Assembly: GCA_030374765.1 (NCBI GenBank)
Contig: JARGXX010000003.1
Coordinates: forward strand, 992,001-1,056,000
Length of the DNA: 64,000 nt
Direction of reading: 5' to 3'
From: Agarophyton chilense
Lineage: Eukaryota > Rhodophyta > Florideophyceae > Gracilariales > Gracilariaceae
Below the pieces are notes generated by a model. It worked only from the letters and a program-made list of their open reading frames with translations. It did not search any database and was not told where the DNA came from. This document shows positions 62,543 to 64,000 of the stretch, piece by piece (position 1 is the first letter of the stretch; every line of letters starts with the position of its first letter). A program made the translations under genes and the position numbers.

Positions 62543-64000
62543 AGCTTTTAAAAGCCAAAGAAAAGTTGCTCAAATTAATTGTTCCAGTTCAGGCTTCAAC
62601 TTTGTACACATGAGCCTCAAAAGGACTCGTGGAGAGAACGCAGGGAGTGATTCTAGCGCTCGCCCGCACTTGCCTCTCTGAAGCAAAGCTACAATTCCGG
62701 TTCTGTTCGTATGACTTCAAATACGTTGTTGACTCAAGAAACTCAGTGCCACACAGTACTATTGGTAGTTGTCCATATGAACTAATGGGTAACATCTCTG
62801 ACCCATACAAAAAGCATCTTAGACCATTTGGATGTCGTGCTTTGCTTCAAACATCAAAGAAGAAATGGAAAAAGATGGTAACCAGAATGGTTCCCGGAAT
62901 AAATCTAGGACATATAGGGTTTAGTATCTATAAGGGTCCCAAAGACTGAGAGACATTTCTCCCGAAACATGTAGACTTCTTTGAGACTGAATTCCCTGGA
63001 CTGAGTGCTGTGCAACCATCAAGACACTTTTAACCCTTGGAAGAATATGTGGTCTCTTCTACAGTTTGTGACAGCGAGGAATCGTCTACAAAACGTTCAG
63101 AAGAGAGCAGCTCACACGAAAATGATGATAAAAGATCTGAAGATAATTCAATCGATGAGGAAGGAAGTAGTGACCATGATGAGATTGGAGATGTTCTGAG
63201 CATACAAAACCTCCATCCAGAGCATCCCTCAACTTATGATGGAACGAAGTACGATAATGAAAGCGAGAATGTCGCAGAAACTCTCGAACCTGAGCAGACG
63301 TCTTCACATCGCAACAATCTGCTATCAAGAGCCACCCCCGCAATGCCAAGGACTATTTGCACCTCAGATAAAACCATTGTCAAGGAGGCTCATGCCGTTC
63401 CAGATTAGCCCTTCTCGAAAGCGGCGATCTTGAAGAAGTTCCAAAACATCAAAGGGGTCAAGACCTACAGCGTCACCACAGACGCTCCTTCGAATTCTGC
63501 ACTACCCCCTTGACTAATTCTACGTCTGAGAAGAGAAGAACATGGTAATCAACAACTATTTAGTTCCAGGCTGGTCGCCCGAAAAAATCTACAGAAATTG
63601 AGCATTGTGGAAACCAAAAAATTCTGTGCAGCTGGAGCGGGATTGGAAGTATTACGAATCCTTTTGTTTGTACGCATGTTGAAAGAATGGAATTAGAAGC
63701 ATGTTGATGGTAATGGCGTTTTTTGAATGGTCCATTACCAAAAAGTATTGATATAAATGTCCGGTCCCCACATATTAAAGAGACCGCTTGGGTTAATAGT
63801 GACATTGAAAAGCTACAAACATCTCTCTATGAAATTCATAAGAATCCCAAACTGTGGTACCACACTTTGTCGTTGTTCTTGAAGAGAGTTGGTCTGAAAC
63901 AGATTGGAAGTAGATTTTGTGTGCACTAAGTACTCTCGGGAGAATTCTGTTGTTTTACCTGACGACATCGTCGATATCGTCATACTTGGGGAGATTATAT
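62543..64000 (+). pseudogene. Copia-3 polyprotein continued, right-arm copy (runs off window)
   Basis: Integrase continues after the Gypsy-1 insertion (GLVERTQGVILALARTCL near 62625) through RPFGCRALLQTSKKKW (near 62825). Then come an acidic linker (63037-63408) and reverse transcriptase (VNSDIEKLQTSLYEIHKN near 63795; LWYHTLSLFLKRVGLKQIG). The Copia-3 frame just before the insertion reads on after it once a single ATAGG is counted, consistent with one uninterrupted ancestor. Confidence 0.8.

Larger units (their letters stand above)
56170..64000. repeat. Right arm of large inverted duplication
   Basis: This is the inverted counterpart of 41306-49130. It includes the same Gypsy-1/Copia-3 junction at 62537/62538. 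The arm is cut by the window end, where 63960-64000 still matches 41306 onward on the opposite strand. Confidence 0.9.

Noticed and set aside
41306..64000. Inverted duplication as a pure assembly artefact
   Set aside because: The arms differ at scattered bases and more strongly near the spacer, which a mis-joined copy of one sequence would not show. Long reads would still settle it.
25682..64000. CRISPR arrays or other regularly spaced short repeats
   Set aside because: No direct repeat with regular spacing was seen; the repeats are LTRs, palindromes and element copies.

Overview
The window is nuclear DNA of a photosynthetic eukaryote with a compact, intron-poor genome. A red alga (florideophyte type) fits best. 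This is an inference from several observations: long single-exon genes, rare short GT-AG introns (GTATGT and GTAAGT donors), a nucleus-encoded Ycf49-type membrane protein and a chorismate synthase with plastid-type leaders, and dense Ty1/copia and chromovirus LTR elements. No rRNA, organelle or bacterial operon signal was seen. Several open frames only reach upstream to TTG or GTG; for a nuclear genome I moved those starts to the first plausible ATG.

Region 1 (1-24.2 kb) is a gene island with short spacers. In order it holds: THADA/Trm732 (+, 5' end open to the window edge), a DUF3593-Ycf49 membrane protein (-), a HAD-IIA hydrolase (-), the SKI2 RNA helicase (+), a C-rich polypyrimidine tract, a small HAD-like protein with a DWDDT motif (+), the nucleoporin Aladin (+), a membrane-anchored GH5 glycosidase (-), SMUG1 uracil-DNA glycosylase (-, two exons), a 73-residue coiled-coil protein from three exons (+), a TXNDC9/phosducin-like protein (+) and chorismate synthase (-). 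These are unrelated housekeeping functions: tRNA methylation, mRNA decay, nuclear transport, DNA repair, chaperonin function and aromatic biosynthesis.

Region 2 (24.2-40.2 kb) is an AT-rich repeat island. Two members of one divergent Ty1/copia lineage (Copia-1 and Copia-2) are bounded by 5-bp target duplications. Their LTR ends are not TG...CA, and their primer-binding site is the complement of the initiator-tRNA anticodon arm, so the Gag start codon lies inside it. The polyprotein has an Asp-Asp-Gly protease motif, a Val/Ile-Val-Asp-Asp reverse transcriptase motif and a PDS5-like Tudor domain between integrase and reverse transcriptase. Copia-2 sits inside a decayed piggyBac transposase gene. 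A solo LTR sits inside the 5' LTR of Copia-1, and a second, unrelated solo LTR lies at 39.4-40.2 kb.

Region 3 (40.2-64 kb) is a large inverted duplication of nested retroelements. A copia element (Copia-3) was interrupted in its integrase by a chromovirus (Gypsy-1, with a chromodomain and a reverse-oriented ORF before the 3' LTR). The nested pair then became duplicated head to head. The arms are about 41.3-49.1 kb and 56.2-64.0 kb (the right arm runs off the window), and position p in one arm matches about 105,303 minus p in the other. The spacer holds an unassigned stretch, a decayed second gypsy element, the 5' part of Copia-3 and the 5' LTR and gag of Gypsy-1. All mobile-element genes carry stops or frameshifts.
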